Source: Triatoma infestans
Taxonomy: Eukaryota > Arthropoda > Insecta > Hemiptera > Reduviidae
Length of the DNA stretch: 64,000 bases
Direction of reading: 5' to 3'
Assembly: GCA_011037195.1 (NCBI GenBank)
Contig: JAAEAF010002366.1
Location: forward strand, 62,001 to 126,000
Position numbers and translations under genes: made by a program
Shown: in pieces, positions 1 to 11,699 of the stretch
Layout: every line of letters begins with the position of its first letter
Numbering within the stretch: position 1 is the first letter of the stretch
Notes under the pieces: generated by a model
The model's input: only the letters and a program-made list of their open reading frames with translations
Told to the model about the DNA's origin: nothing
The model's database searches: none

Positions 1-410
1 TAAAAATCCTTCATCTAAATAGAATTAAATATTTATCCAAAATTCTGAGTTTGAAAAAACTCGGTTGACCGGAAGTGCGTGTTTATTTTCTTTCAGTTTT
101 CTGCAATTTTCTCCATAAAAAACACCAATGGATGTTCATTAAATTTGTTATACTAACTATAAATACAGAGACCTATTACTTTTATTGGAATGTTTTATCC
201 GGGAAAGTTCTTTTAATAGGTGTTGTGGTGGTTGGTTCCGTTGGTGGTTGTTTTGGATAAGATCAAGCTTTCCTCAAAAAAGTGGCTTTATTAAGTTTTT
301 ATTAAGAGAACTACAAGTTTGAAGAGAATTTATTATTTCAAATTGTGTAAATTGCATTAAAAGAAAGTGGTGTGAGTGTTTCACAACAATTTTTAAAAAA
401 TTATCTTGGA
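1..410 (+). repeat. Family R interspersed repeat, 3' part
   Basis: This is the 3' portion of a repeat seen many times in the window. Its landmarks, in order, are a motif like CCGGAAGTGCG, a 'gcgattttctccataaaaa' type stretch, 'actataaatacagagac', 'ctttcctcaaaaaa', and an end at 'gtgtgagtgtttcaca'. The same landmarks recur in order at 35225-35630 and 61780-62800. The copy is cut by the window edge. It has no coding potential and its class is unknown. Confidence 0.7.
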
Positions 411-486
411 AGGATAGGTGACACAAGATCTTACTTACGAGGGGGTGAAGTTATTCGCGCCGGAGATTGTTCGCACATGCTCCCTG

Positions 487-2072
487 GATTATTATTATTT
501 GTTTGTGGGGAGGGACCAAACCCTACACTATCCAAAGCCTCACTGGGCCCATATAGGTGCCCCAAGAAAAACAACAACAAACCGGATCTAGAACAAAAAT
601 CCAGACCCGGATCTAATCCATCTAAAATTCACCGCAGTCCGAATAAATCGGATACTAACCTTGAGCGGAAATAACCTAAGCTCTTCCACAGTCATCCTAT
701 TCCGACCAAAGGTCCTGAACCTAATATCCTCACAATTCACGCAATCAGTCATAAGTTGGATGGGTGTTTCCTCCTCTGTCTCACAGACTCTACAAAATGG
801 ATCCGGCATGAGCCCCATTATATAGAGATGTCCCCTAAACCACAATGTCCAGTAAGAGATCCAACCAGATGCCTGAGAGCGCTCCGTGAAAAACACAGCA
901 ACGTCTCACTAATGGCCTTGTCCGGACCCCCGATGAGCATTTTGGACTGCCGAAAACCAATTGAGCTCATTCATAGGATGAATGCTGTGAAGCTGACCAT
1001 GTCTGGAAGCTTGACAGACATGTGCCAGAAGACACGCCAACAGCAGGCTGGGGACCAATGAAAGGGAGAGAGGCGCCTAATTTGGCAAACCTATCCACCT
1101 CCTCATTCCCTAAAATTCCCATGTGACCTGGCACCCAGACTAGAAGCATATCCTCCAGAGAAGAAAGTTCTTCCAGTCTTTTAGAACATTCTAACACCAA
1201 CCTGGAAGTGAAGGCACATGTACTCAGCGCCTTCAACGCAGCTTGGCTGTCCGAGCAGATACAATCATCTTTTAAGTTAGTGTTACGTACCCTCTCATCC
1301 AAGATACAACAAAGAATAGCATAAACCTCAGTCTGGAGCACTGTGGTCCATTCACCAAGAGATACTGCCAAATGATCTCCGGTCTCAAAATAGACCGCAT
1401 CTCCTGACCTACCATCTATTCTGGAACCGTCCGTGTAACACCGGAAGTAATTATCATATCATGCCAGACGGACCCAATCTTGACCAATCTTCCCTAGAGG
1501 GTAACCTGACACCTTAGGCTACGGACATCTTCCCTAGAGGGCACCTGTAACAGGAACCTCCAAAAGCATCTCGCGATGAATGGTAGAGTGACCATATCGC
1601 TTACCCTGCCAAAAATCTGCCTGTTTAATTCCATAACATGCTTTCATTGCCATAGTTTTCACCTCTACAAAGAGCGTTGGAATTCCTAATAAAGTCTCCA
1701 TTGCAGCTGTAGGCGTGGTCCGCACCGCACCGGTCCCCGCCAGACAAGCCAAGCGTTGAATATTCTCAAGCAGCAGTCTAGCGGATCTTATCTCAATGCG
1801 ACGCCAACACACCACAGCCGCATTCAACAACCTAGGTTTAATAACCATACCATAAATCCAAAACATCAACTTGGGAGTAATCCCCCAATTTTACCTACGA
1901 TTCTTCGACATTGCCAAAAGCAAATAATTGCCTTTTGATGCTGTGCCTTAACATGTTCCGACCAATTTAATTTACTGTCAAGAACCACCCCAAGAAACTT
2001 CACCGATTTGCAAATCTGAACAGAAGTTCCTAATAACCTAGGAGGTTTTAATCCCCCTTGGATATCCAACTA
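487..2072 (-). pseudogene. I-clade non-LTR retrotransposon remnant (RT end, RNase H, zinc C-terminus)
   Basis: The minus strand carries, in order, the end of a reverse transcriptase (2069-1866, with a KFLGVVLD thumb motif), the post-RT linker (1869-1534, RLACLAGTGAVRTTPTAAME), an RNase H domain (1371-967, with CSDSQAAL and VWVPGHMGILGNEEVDRFA) and a cysteine-rich C-terminus (896-588, CRVCETEEETP then a Cys-containing tail). The frames are separated by shifts and stops, so it is dead. It is 5'-truncated. The 3' end runs into a short TAA-type repeat near 487-500, the tail typical of the I clade. The copy at 60818-61765 has the same domains and tail. Confidence 0.88.
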
Positions 2073-2099
2073 AACGAACAACACCAGCCGCCAGCGCAG

Positions 2100-2890
2100 C
2101 CTAATATTTCATACTAGGCCGCGTGACGCAGATGGCTAAATAGCCGAACTCATGGCTTAGGAAAAAAAAAAATCTTATTGTAGTACTAGTTTTGGTGCCC
2201 TTATACATTTAGATCTACGGGCGAGCGCTTGTTAAATCCGATTCGCAAGGGCTGTATGGAGAAGTTGATCTTGAGAACAGTAATTAGGCTATACAGATTG
2301 AGTGGATCGGACAATGTTACTAAAAACGAGCAGAAGAAGAGCCGAGGATGACCCTGGAAGGTGAACTGGTGCAAAACGTGGGCAGAAGATCAGCTGGTGT
2401 CGACACGAGAAAACTTATAGGTCCTTGCAATTGGAGAACAGATGCAGCCAATGAGCTCATACTGGGAAACAGAATACACTCAGATTGTAATTGGCTCTAA
2501 AAGATAAATAAATAACAGTTGGAGGTTAATTTGAATGTCAAATTTATTTTATTTAGAAATACTGCTGTAATAACGTATCTATTATTAATTTAGTAAACAA
2601 ATCTGTCCTAAGATCAATGTTATGGTGTTGATTAGTTTCATATTAAATATCCTCAGCCATAAAAAAAACAAAAAACAAAAAAAAACACATATTTCTCTGC
2701 ATAAAAACACAATAACTCTCAACTTTGCAAAACTATATAATTGTTATTTACATATAATACTATAATCATTTAAACTCCTAATGTTCTAGAGAATAAAAAT
2801 TGAAAACATTCATTTCGTAATGATTTTAATTCCACATTATTTTTAACTTTATCGTTAAATTTTGTTTATTAACAAAAAAAGTGGTCATTT
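2100..2890. other. No identifiable gene
   Basis: The stretch is AT-rich apart from a more balanced part at about 2220-2510. In that part I see no frame I can assign to a known family. A short A tract follows 2160, possibly the tail of a decayed retroelement. Confidence 0.4.
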
Positions 2891-3560
2891 ATTTTGAGGA
2901 TGCCGTCAAAGCAGTCATTCTTATGGAGAAAAGACACAGCGTACGACATGTGTCAGAATGTTTAGATCTAAAATGTCTTGCGGTTCATCGTGTAATCGTA
3001 CATTTTAAGATGATCTGGAAGTGGACGTAGAAGGGTCACAACAGATCCGGACGATCGATTTTTTCGCTTTTAGTTCTAGGCAATCGGTTTCTTACAGCTA
3101 CAAAGCTGAAGGAATATGAAGGATTTCAACTTCGAGGTGAGTGAACTCTGAAACTATTCGAAGATGATTACGAGGAGTAGGTCTGATGGCTAGAAGAATC
3201 AGGGCGAGTTAGTACTCCAGGTACTGTTAAGTATCAGGAATCATCGTGTAGCTTTTGCAATCAGAACCTCATTGGACTGTAGATCAATCCGGGGCTGTTC
3301 TCTTCACAGACGAATCGCGATTTGGTCTTTATTCTTCAGACGGTCGATTCCTGTGTGGAGAAGGCAAGAGGAGGTAACAATCAATAGTCAAGAAATGTGC
3401 GACAATCAATATGATAGGGGATGGGTGGATAAGTTTGGGGGTCCGCACTGAATTAATTGAAATTGAAAATGGCGCAATGACCGCTGTCCTTCTTCTACAA
3501 GGCCTGCTTTACCATTTGCTTCATTTATCGTAGACGTTAATGTATGATTACGCATTAAAC
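2890..3560 (+). pseudogene. Tc1-like transposase remnant
   Basis: Fragments of a Tc1/mariner-superfamily DDE transposase can be read in order on the plus strand. Near 2910-3000 there is a helix-turn-helix-like piece (RHSVRHVSECLDLKCLAVHR). At 3273-3378 there is a frame with VLFTDESRFGLYSSDGR, the segment around the second catalytic aspartate. At about 3412-3480 a frame reads GDGWISLGVRTELIEIENG, matching the usual WGGIS.GRT segment. Frameshifts and stops separate the pieces, and the third catalytic region is not seen. I could not define the inverted termini. Confidence 0.75.
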
Positions 3561-3649
3561 AATTGACACTACAAGGTATTAATTATTATAGCGAATTGTA
3601 ATAAAAATAGACTGTTGCAATAAATGTTATTTATTAATGGAACACTCCT

Positions 3650-4240
3650 CTTTATGCCAGAGTGTATACGTTTTAGGTGAACCGCACAATCATACAAACT
3701 ATATTAGGAGATATCACTTTGTGGTAATCCATTTGGGATTACTATCAACTGAATCATTTATTATTGAAAAGATACCTTTAAAATTTACAATATTCTATGG
3801 AATTTGAATAATTGAAAATAGTAGCTTGTCCAAAATTAGAACATGTGACATTTATACCTTATTAAATGAATTAATCCTATAAAAAATTTAAATCTATACA
3901 AAATTGAAACACTAAAAACAGACAGACCACATACGAAACATTTAGAAGGAGATAATTCATTAGAACTTCTCGAAAACTCTATTAATAATTATCTACTCGA
4001 TAAGAGAAGAGCATTTTTATACATTCGAGTTCCCGATTACCTTCACGAGCGCTAGAGAGAAAGAAACAAAGAAGGAAACTTCTATTTTGTCCTGGGACGA
4101 TATCCCTTAAGGACAACAAACAAAATTTAAATTACAAAATTGATTACAGTAAGTTCTCTATACGTGAAAGCGATATAAAAGTAAAAGTAATATAATGCAC
4201 TATATTAAAATACAATTAATTAATAAAAATAAAAAAAATA
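3650..4240. other. AT-rich stretch, no gene seen
   Basis: No open frame of note and no recognised repeat. The part next to 4240 (runs of TAAA/TTTA) is probably the 3' tail of the CR1-like element on the minus strand. Confidence 0.4.
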
Positions 4241-5655
4241 AATAAATTCTTTAATGAGAAGCGCCTTCTATGAAGGACCGCATTGAGAAATCATATAATG
4301 CATTTTTAAACGAAGCGATTGTACTTTTATGAATTAATTAAGAGGTAAAGCATTCCAGAAAAGAAAAGACTGCACAAGAAATGAATTTTTATAGGTAACT
4401 GTTAGATATGGAGAAATATACAATTTAGTATTAACAGTTCTGGTATTCCTTAAATCTAATTGGACCTTATTAATAAACAGATTAAATAAATATTTGGGAC
4501 ATTGATTTATTAAAAGTGTAAACAGAAACTTACCCAGAAAGTACTTCCTTCTGTACTTGACATTCAACCAATTAAGAAAAATAAAATGAGGAGTAATATG
4601 CTCGTCTCTTCTTATATTTAAAATAAAACGAACACAAGAATTGATTGATCTCTGTAATTTTAAATTCAATTCAGCTGTTAAATCATTATACACTAACGAA
4701 CAGTAATCTATATGCAGAAATATAAGTGTAGCAATCAACTGTTTTCTTAGCGAAATAGCCAGAATGTTTTTATTGTATTTAAGCTGGCACAAAGTTTTAG
4801 AAATTTTGTTAGATATGTCACCAACATGATTATTCCATGATAAAGTGTTAGTAATGGTGACACCCAAACATTTATTAGAATCTATGTAAGGAATAGAAGC
4901 CTGATCTACTGTAATTTTTAAAATAGAAATCAAGTCAATATTGTAGACATATCTGGCACTTCCAATAATCATGGCTTTGTTTTAGAAACATTAAACTCAA
5001 TACAATTTTGTTTCGCCCATTCATTAATTGAATTAACATCGGAACTGACTTGGGCTATACCCTGTTCTAATTCAGACAATGGGCAATGAAAGTATATCTG
5101 TAAATCATCTGCATGTAGACTATATTTGCAATGCTTGATAGATGAAGAAATATCGTTGATATACAGAGAGAACAGAAGAAGACCCAGAACAGAACCTTGA
5201 GGTACACCTGAATAAACTGGTTCCCATGATGAGTAAACTCCCTGCCCACAGACAACTGACTGTTTTCTATTACTTAGATATGATTGAAACCATTTAAGAG
5301 TTGCATCAGAAAATTCCAATAATTTTAATTTTTTTAGAAGAAGAGTATGACTAACTGATTCAAAAGCCTTTGTAAAATCAAACAACTCTAACATTGTTAA
5401 CATGCGTTTATCAACAGCGAAACGAATATCGTCAGTAACTTTTAGTAACACACTGTATGCTGTGACCCTCACGATAACCGGATTGAAACGGATCCATGAG
5501 ATTACTGTTTTATAAGTATTCCTTAAGCTGGTAGCATACCATTTTTTCCAAAGGCTTAGAAACGTAGACAGCAATGAAATAGGACGCAGATCTTTTAGTG
5601 AGGATGGATGTTTAATTTTTGGAAAGGCTCGGATTAAGAAATGTTTCCACAAAGA
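4240..5655 (-). pseudogene. CR1-like non-LTR retrotransposon, ORF2 reverse transcriptase (broken)
   Basis: Two adjoining minus frames (5652-4969 and 4972-4334) together cover most of a reverse transcriptase. Visible motifs are LRPISLLS, LFDFTKAFESVSH (palm aspartate), GVPQGSVLGLLLFSLYIND, and HADDLQIY where YADD or FADD is expected. The second frame has the thumb (NKCLGVTI) and ends FWNALPLN, the ending usual in the CR1/L2/Jockey group. The frames meet at a shift or stop near 4970. The Tyr-to-His change in the catalytic box and the split argue for a dead copy. The apurinic endonuclease domain expected upstream is not recognisable in 5655-6080. Confidence 0.87.
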
Positions 5656-6089
5656 AGAAAATGTCGAATACGGCTGAATAGTCAGTCAGTACCCGAATAT
5701 TAACGAACCTACATTGATCTTCGAAAAAGAAAAAAAACTTGTGGAAACTATAAATACAATCGAAATAAAATCCATTACACGCCAACAAAAAGCAGTTGAA
5801 ATATCCCAAACCAAGAAGTAAGTCAATTTTCTGAACAGTAATAGTGGGTATAATAATACAGATAATAGTAATAAAAATAAAGCTAACAATATTAATGAGC
5901 ATAATAGTGAAACTGAAATATTTGCCTTTATAAATTAATATGTAAGCAGAAGAAAAGACAAAAAAATAGAAATAATTATAATAAACTAAATGAACAGTTA
6001 AATCTTTTGTAATTAATCAGTATAATGATAATAAATACTAAAATAATTAATATTTGACAGATTAATATTCGTACAGTGAACGATGAAAG

Positions 6090-7074
6090 CTGTTCATGCT
6101 GTCAGGATGTCTTTTAGTGTGTGGACTGTGATGACAGGAGCCCCATTAGTTTTTCGTGTCAAAATTCTGCCATTCTTAACCCATACTTACTTAACAATAT
6201 TAGATTTCTTCGCTGCACGAGCTGCACCGTATAATTTTTTCAAGTAAGGAGTTAATGATTCATTTATGTAGATAATAAATTTTCTTGAGAATTCCAACCA
6301 ATGTGCCTAGTACCGAAGTCTCTCTTGACCTTCCTTTTAGCTATGAGACTGTCCCTAGTACTCTGTCTGAGAAAAGTTACAATTTAGGCGGAGGCTGAGG
6401 TGGATCAACAGTGGTAGCAGTATGTCTAGCAACAACAACATTAACTTCACTGACATCAACATCGAGTGCAGTACTAATTTTATTCAGTAAATCAACTACA
6501 TTTTATCCTTGCATAGTCGGTACATTATTTTTTCAACTGTTTTACCTCGAGATGCCTGCTTCAGTAATTCAACAGTTAAGTGTAATTCAGAGACCTTACT
6601 CTCAAGAATCTTCTTCTCATTTGTTAGGAAATAAACCTGAGCTAACAAGGCATCAACTTTGGTCTGCAAATTAGTAACTGAAGAAGTATTCTTTTTAATA
6701 CAAGCATGACATTCATCTAGAGATTTTATTATGTCAGCATTCTGAGATTTTTGATTTTCAATAAACGTATGTAAAGCAGTAGTATTCGTTTGTATAGCAT
6801 GAAGTACATCATTTAAAGATAAAATTTCTTTACTTGATGTTATTGTCTTTGCAGTGATAGGTGATGCAGGTGTAAAATCAGTACGTGTATTTCTTAATTC
6901 CTTGTTACAATTCATACACATCCATGGTTTAATTAATTTTTTGTGAGTTGACCAGTCGTCAATGGATAGACTGACACAATCTAAATGGAACAACAACATA
7001 CATTTTATGCACTGTGCGTGCGTACTGTTAGTGCCGCGCGTTAGAACGACATTACACTTGCCACACTTTGCCAT
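6090..7074 (-). pseudogene. CR1-like element ORF1 with PHD-type zinc finger and coiled coil
   Basis: The frame from 7074 to 6496 (192 residues) opens with a cysteine/histidine cluster (CGKCNVVL, CIKCMLLFHLDC, WMCMNC) spaced like a PHD finger. A heptad-rich stretch follows that is probably a coiled coil. Past the stop, another frame around 6270-6100 reads LTPYLKKLYGAARAAKKSN then WVKNGRILTRKTNGAPV, which resembles the C-terminal domain of PHD-type ORF1 proteins. ORF1 therefore spans about 1 kb but is interrupted. Such proteins bind element RNA. It lies directly upstream of the RT at 5655-4240, so both belong to one element with the endonuclease lost. Confidence 0.8.
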
Positions 7075-7429
7075 AGTTATTTATCAAAATTCAATAGAAA
7101 TAATCAAAGTTCAAACAACAAAACTTCCACTAGAATAGGTTAAAAACCTACTAGCCTGCTATTTAATGAGTTATGAATAACTAAAAAACTATTTTAACAG
7201 GAAATTATTCTGAATGGCACAGAATTCAGCTATTCTATTAGCAACTATTTATGCAAAAAATTAGCACATAAAACCTTCAAAAACCACAGTAAAAATCAAA
7301 TTTAATCAGCCACGATATGAACTGGTTAGAACTGTGTAGAGAGCCCTGTACTGGAGAGAGAGTGACTAAGAGAGATAAATGTGAACTTACTGCGATTTTC
7401 TTTCTTTTTTTTTTGAGTTATGCTGCGAC

Positions 7430-7560
7430 CACACACGAAGATCAATTCCTAATAACCATTTTTTCTGAATCAAATGACCTCAAAACATGTATTTCCGGTG
7501 TAAACTCAATATAAACAATTTGACACGATATCGCAGTATTACCTCTTATGCAACCACAAC
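7430..7560 (-). repeat. Family R, 5' part
   Basis: Reverse-complement landmarks are seen: a 'cctcaaaacatgtatttccggtg' type stretch, then 'gacacgat', 'gcagtattacctct'. This is the 5' segment of the repeat on the minus strand. Confidence 0.6.
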
Positions 7561-7685
7561 AAATACAAATTAAAGCTATTCAGGCAATTCTAGTTGTCTT
7601 TTCTGTGATACCTAGCAATTTCTTCGTATTGAAGTGGTTGATACTTTAGACGAAACTAGTCCCTCAATTATCTAAAAAACTAACT

Positions 7686-7952
7686 TTCCTAGGAAGATGT
7701 TGAAAATGTGGCTGGGTCCGCAATGCTGGATAACATCCATTATTTTATCCGTCGTAGCATGCATATTAGATTTATTCCTGACCGGTTTCGGATATTCATC
7801 CATCGTCAGAGCAAATTCACCAAGTTTGTGAACTCTCTACACAAACTTGGTGAATTTGCTCTGACGATGGATGAATATCCGAAACCGGTCGGGAATAAAT
7901 CTAATATGCATGCTACGACGGATAAAATAATGGATGTTCCTAGGAAGATGTT
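7686..7952 (-). mobile_element. Palindromic (foldback) element with 16-bp target-site duplication
   Basis: Arms 7732-7830 and 7840-7938 are inverted repeats of 99 bp with a 9-nt loop; the only mismatch I found is at 7779/7891. The element is flanked by TTCCTAGGAAGATGTT at 7686-7701 and 7937-7952. The minus-strand 3' side is longer by about 30 bp and ends in GTGGCTGGG...; the same asymmetric end is seen at 39329-39688. It has no coding capacity. The asymmetric ends and long TSD suggest a retroelement, perhaps Penelope-like, rather than a cut-and-paste transposon. Confidence 0.85.
7861..7890 (+). ncRNA. Hammerhead-like core (GAAACCGGTC class)
   Basis: CTGACGA (7861-7867) fits CUGANGA. One extra T is followed by stem II GGAT/ATCC (7869-7872 with 7877-7880) and loop GAAT, then GAAAC (7881-7885) and GTC (7888-7890). 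ACCGGT is self-complementary, so stem III could form between two molecules. Stem I on this strand is weak. The opposite arm (7809-7780) has the same core on the minus strand. The extra nucleotide before stem II departs from the textbook core, so activity is uncertain. Confidence 0.5.
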
Positions 7953-8039
7953 TCAAATAAAAGTGATCGGCCTTCATGTGTACTATTTCAACGGAAATTG
8001 TTGGTGCCTTTAGCGAGAAAATCGCTAAAAACTAAAAAA

Positions 8040-8920
8040 GGAAACCTTACAATAAAAAAAAATCGCTCTTAAGGTAGACAATTGTTATAAACCTTTACGC
8101 CCGATCCCAATTGGATACCTAACCAGAATATTAAGTTTTTGAGCTAGCTTGCGATGTTTTCTTTGGTGGAGAAACAAATTTTACCAGCTCTAGAGAATAT
8201 GTGAGAATGAATTCCCCAACAATAAAATAAATTAGGTACTTACATTTTTCCATCTTGTAAAAATTCGGATTTCTCTGCCATTATGTTAGAGGTATAGAGA
8301 GAACTCGCAGCCTATTTTGTTATTCTAGTTGCTAAGAGATTAAGGTCAATATTGACTTAAATCTACGCTCACAACCCCGGTAATATTATTACAATTGGAT
8401 TTATTTATTTAGCTAAAGATTTGCGCAATTATTATTTAAAATACATTACAATATATTAGAAATAAATTAAGTAATATTTTGTTTTAAGAATAGAGAAGAA
8501 ATGGAAAAAAATATTTTTTTTTCTTTCTGATCAGTTTATTTCTCTCCAAGATATCATAGACAGGAGACATGAGGCGTGCCACACATCACCATTCTGTTTG
8601 TATGTACGTGCATGTATGTTTTGTGTGATTGGCAGAAAGGAGTGGGGGATGGTAAGCTGATCAGGTCAGCCACGTGGAAGTGCAGTTTTCCTTTGCTTTA
8701 CCGCTCAAACTTTTTTATTTATTTTGTTTACTTGCTTTCAGGGAAATGAAAATACTAAACAGAAATAATAAGACAGTTGATATTTATTTTGAATAAGTAA
8801 TTTTTTATTAAAAATTATTAATTCGGTCACAGGGTTTTCCTGAAATATACGGTATTTCTAAATTACCTGCCTTTTTATTCGATTCTTTAATATAAATAGG
8901 TAAATAGTTAATAGTATTGA
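8040..8920. other. AT-rich stretch, no gene seen
   Basis: There are no supported frames. Short homopolymer runs only. Confidence 0.4.
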
Positions 8921-8929
8921 ATGAATCTT

Positions 8930-9040
8930 CAACATTTGACCTAATTTTCGACATAATCCTCATTCAGTTATATATACTTGTCCCACCTCTCTGCTAGTTC
9001 TTTTTTTTGCCACAGTAAACAATTTGTTGTCTTGTAGAAA
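8930..9040 (-). pseudogene. Mariner transposase C-terminal scrap
   Basis: The minus strand reads KELAERWDKYI, a stop, then LNEDYVEN, which resembles the last residues of mariner-family transposases (ERW.K.I...G.Y.E). Nothing upstream of it survives that I can recognise. The piece is short, so this is moderate evidence. Confidence 0.5.
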
Positions 9041-9044
9041 ATGT

Positions 9045-9665
9045 TCGGCAACACTGTACTTTTGCGGCGCACACTAGCCGGCACTACAATGCATATGTTT
9101 ATGTTGAATAAAATATTAACTTAGAATGAGTTTTACTAATTCAAAATCAGAAGTGGAATTGGTTAAAAAAAAAATGAAACTCCATTAAATACCAGAATTA
9201 GCTTTCCACATTCACAAATGCCAATTGGTTTTCAAACCTTTGATTAAGCAACCTCTTAGGATGGGTGCACTCGATAATAGTTTTAGAAACTCGTTTGAAT
9301 CTTATGTGAAGTTGAACAAAAATTATTTTACTGTGTTTTTATTAAAATAAATGAATAGTACTTTAGTTGTCATCCTTATTCACATTCGGTTATGATTAAT
9401 TAATATTATTAATTAATCAATATTCCTTTATGTTACATTAAGCTCTTTGTGTTATTGTTCTTTAGGTAATGTTAGATCGAGAATTGAATTTATGTTGTGG
9501 CCATGGTCTGTTATGTTAACTTAGAAAGTTATGTTTCACTTATGCTTATGTTTTTATAGTTTGTAGTTGAGATTGAGGTCAATCTCAGGTCAGGATGGCC
9601 GAAGGTTAAGGCAACACTGTACTTTCGCCGCGTAGTCTAGGCCAGCTCTACAACGATATTCAGCA
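9045..9665. repeat. Short duplicated motif 'ggcaacactgtactt'
   Basis: A stretch of about 55 bp (ggcaacactgtactt, then cgc, cta, ccggc/ccagc and ctacaa) occurs near 9050-9095 and again, diverged, at 9610-9655, in the same orientation. The interval between them is AT-rich with no gene seen. Confidence 0.45.
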
Positions 9666-9699
9666 AAGTTGCACAATTGATGGATTTTGCCCGAAATTT

Positions 9700-9885
9700 T
9701 CGTTACCAAGTTTGTGCTACCTGCGTCTTCTATTTTTTGAGATAATCTGTTAAAACACACACCAACCATTCGCTTAAAACATTTTTTCATATTGAGAGGC
9801 CCCCAAAACATGTATTTCCTGTGAAAAGTCAATTTCGAAAATCTGGCATGATCGCAATACTTGTTATGAGAAAGTAAAAAAGTAA
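9700..9885 (-). repeat. Family R, 5' part
   Basis: Landmarks 'caaaacatgtatttcc', 'aatttcgaaaat', 'tggcatgatcgcaatact' appear in reverse orientation, as in the other minus copies. Confidence 0.6.
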
Positions 9886-9889
9886 TAAT

Positions 9890-10290
9890 AATCGATAGAT
9901 GATCACTCTTCAAGAGAGATTTATTTTGTTAAAAAAAGAAAATAACACACACACACACTTACACATACAAAACTACGACGAATCTATGTGTATGTATAAC
10001 TCTATATGTGAACTCTGTAAGTGAATGATTATGTAAATCAGAATGATGATAGAAAAATGGAAGCCATTACTATTTGAGATGGCGATGTAGTTTGGTGGCG
10101 AAGGTGGAGGATGGGTAAAAATAGTAATGCTATGTGTTTGTGTGGTGGGTCGGTCGGTAGGTGGCACTGTATGCTTGAATAAATGATAGAAAGAGTAAAG
10201 TTATTGTCAATATTGTGGTGGCACTGGTATAGATGTACAGTGCACTGAGTGTGTCTGTGTAACAGTGGTGGCAGCTGTGGAGCAATAGCA
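9890..10290. other. Low-complexity stretch, no gene seen
   Basis: AC-rich microsatellite at about 9944-9970, then GT/GGTGG-rich sequence. The apparent minus frames here are driven by simple sequence. Confidence 0.4.
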
Positions 10291-10299
10291 GCAAGTATA

Positions 10300-10560
10300 T
10301 AGCTGCCTCTCGGCCGCCGCCCCTTTGCCCACAACAAAACACAGCTACACCACGTTGAGAGGTGGTATGATGAGCGAGAGCCGAGTTAAGCGAGCCACCG
10401 ACTGCACTACCAACACCAACATCGTCATTGCCATTGCCGCCCCGCCCGCCAAAGTGGGCGGTGAAATAGACAGGCGGCGGCGGCTTTAGTTAGATGTGCA
10501 GAAGCAGCAAGCCAGGAAGAAGAAGAAGAAGTGAAGAGAGGGTGTACACAGGTGTGCCAG
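10300..10560. promoter_or_regulatory. GC-rich island, possible promoter or 5' exon
   Basis: A compact GC- and CpG-rich patch stands out in an AT-rich background. It has a pair of opposed GC-box-like motifs near 10438-10462 (CCGCCCCGCCC and GTGGGCGGTG) and runs of GGCGG near 10473-10484. No clear start codon with a long frame follows on either strand. It could be the promoter or untranslated first exon of a host gene whose other exons lie outside, or a remnant of an unrecognised element. Confidence 0.35.
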
Positions 10561-10959
10561 TTGCTTGCTGTAATCAATATCTTGCCAACTCGTGCATATT
10601 ATTTCCAAATAGTGTATCTTCTAAAAATATAGTAAAAACACATACAAATACTCGTACACAGAAACACACATATATTATGTCCCTTCCTTTCACCAAACTG
10701 TGGTGGGCATCTTCTCTACGTACTTAACCAGTGTTGACCTTGATATAGAATTTGTTTTGAACTAAATTTCCCAATTCAATGAGTACGGAACAAAATTGGT
10801 TTACATCATTTCTATCTAGATTATTAATAATTGTTGCGTCTTGTCTAATTTTAGAAAAAATTGAGTTTTCACCTGAAATATGTTCTAAAGTTCTCTGAAT
10901 ACGAAAATCATGGTTTTAATGGAAAAATCTGAATAGTAAAATTCAAAAACAAAAATCTG

Positions 10960-11530
10960 GTATGAAACACTCATACGATTTTCTCTTGCTGCTGTTAACA
11001 CAATTATATATAAAATGAAAAATATTTTTTAAAGTTAAAATTTTACTCATTTGTCCTTTGTGGTGGTGGTAGGGGCGGAGAAATAACTATCCAAGTAGGT
11101 AGTTGAAGTGAAATCTACTTAGAAATAAATGATTAAATAAATAGAAATAAATTCTAGTCGTTATTAATTAAAAAAAAAAAACTTGGTAAGCCTTCCAAGT
11201 TAAAAGAAAGTCGTTATACTAATTTCCGAGAGCATACTCGGCCTCCAAAAACTCGTAAAAAAATTAATTTTCGTGTAAAAAATGCTTCAAATAAAAGTTA
11301 TAGGTATTTATATATTTTTGGACAGCGTATGAAATTTAAAGAAAATCATTGCAGCCGTTTTCGAGAAAATTGCAAAATACTGTGAAAAAAACCTACAGTA
11401 CAGACGAATATCCGGTTGATGGATTTTGCCCGCAACCTTGCTGTCAGATGGTAGTACCTGTGTGGAAACCCAAGTTTGCGCTTCCTGCGATTTTTTCGTT
11501 TTTGCGATATTTTGCATACACACACACACA
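10960..11530 (-). repeat. Family R, 3' end and 5'/middle part
   Basis: At 10960-11060 the reverse-complement 3' end of the repeat is seen ('ggtatgaaacactcatacga', then 'tacaattat'-type landmarks). At 11280-11530 the middle/5' section follows ('cttcaaataaaagtt', 'gccgttttcgagaaaat', 'ggttgatggattttgcc', an ACAC run at 11518-11537). The pieces are separated by unrelated sequence, so this may be two fragments. Confidence 0.55.
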
Positions 11531-11699
11531 CACATACACAAGACAGAGAGAGAGTAAAAAACTTGGAGTAAGAGAAAGTAAAAATCCCTGGAAAGTCAAA
11601 TTTGATCCTCCTTTTAGGTGTCATGGGAGTAATTTTATTTTTAATTTTAGAGTGACTACTTCAATCTAAAAATCTTATTTCGACCAATATGGTCAGTTA

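Noticed and set aside
10038..10342. Minus frames of 64-99 residues rich in His, Thr and Pro
   Set aside because: Composition comes from GGTGG/GT-rich simple sequence; no conserved motif.
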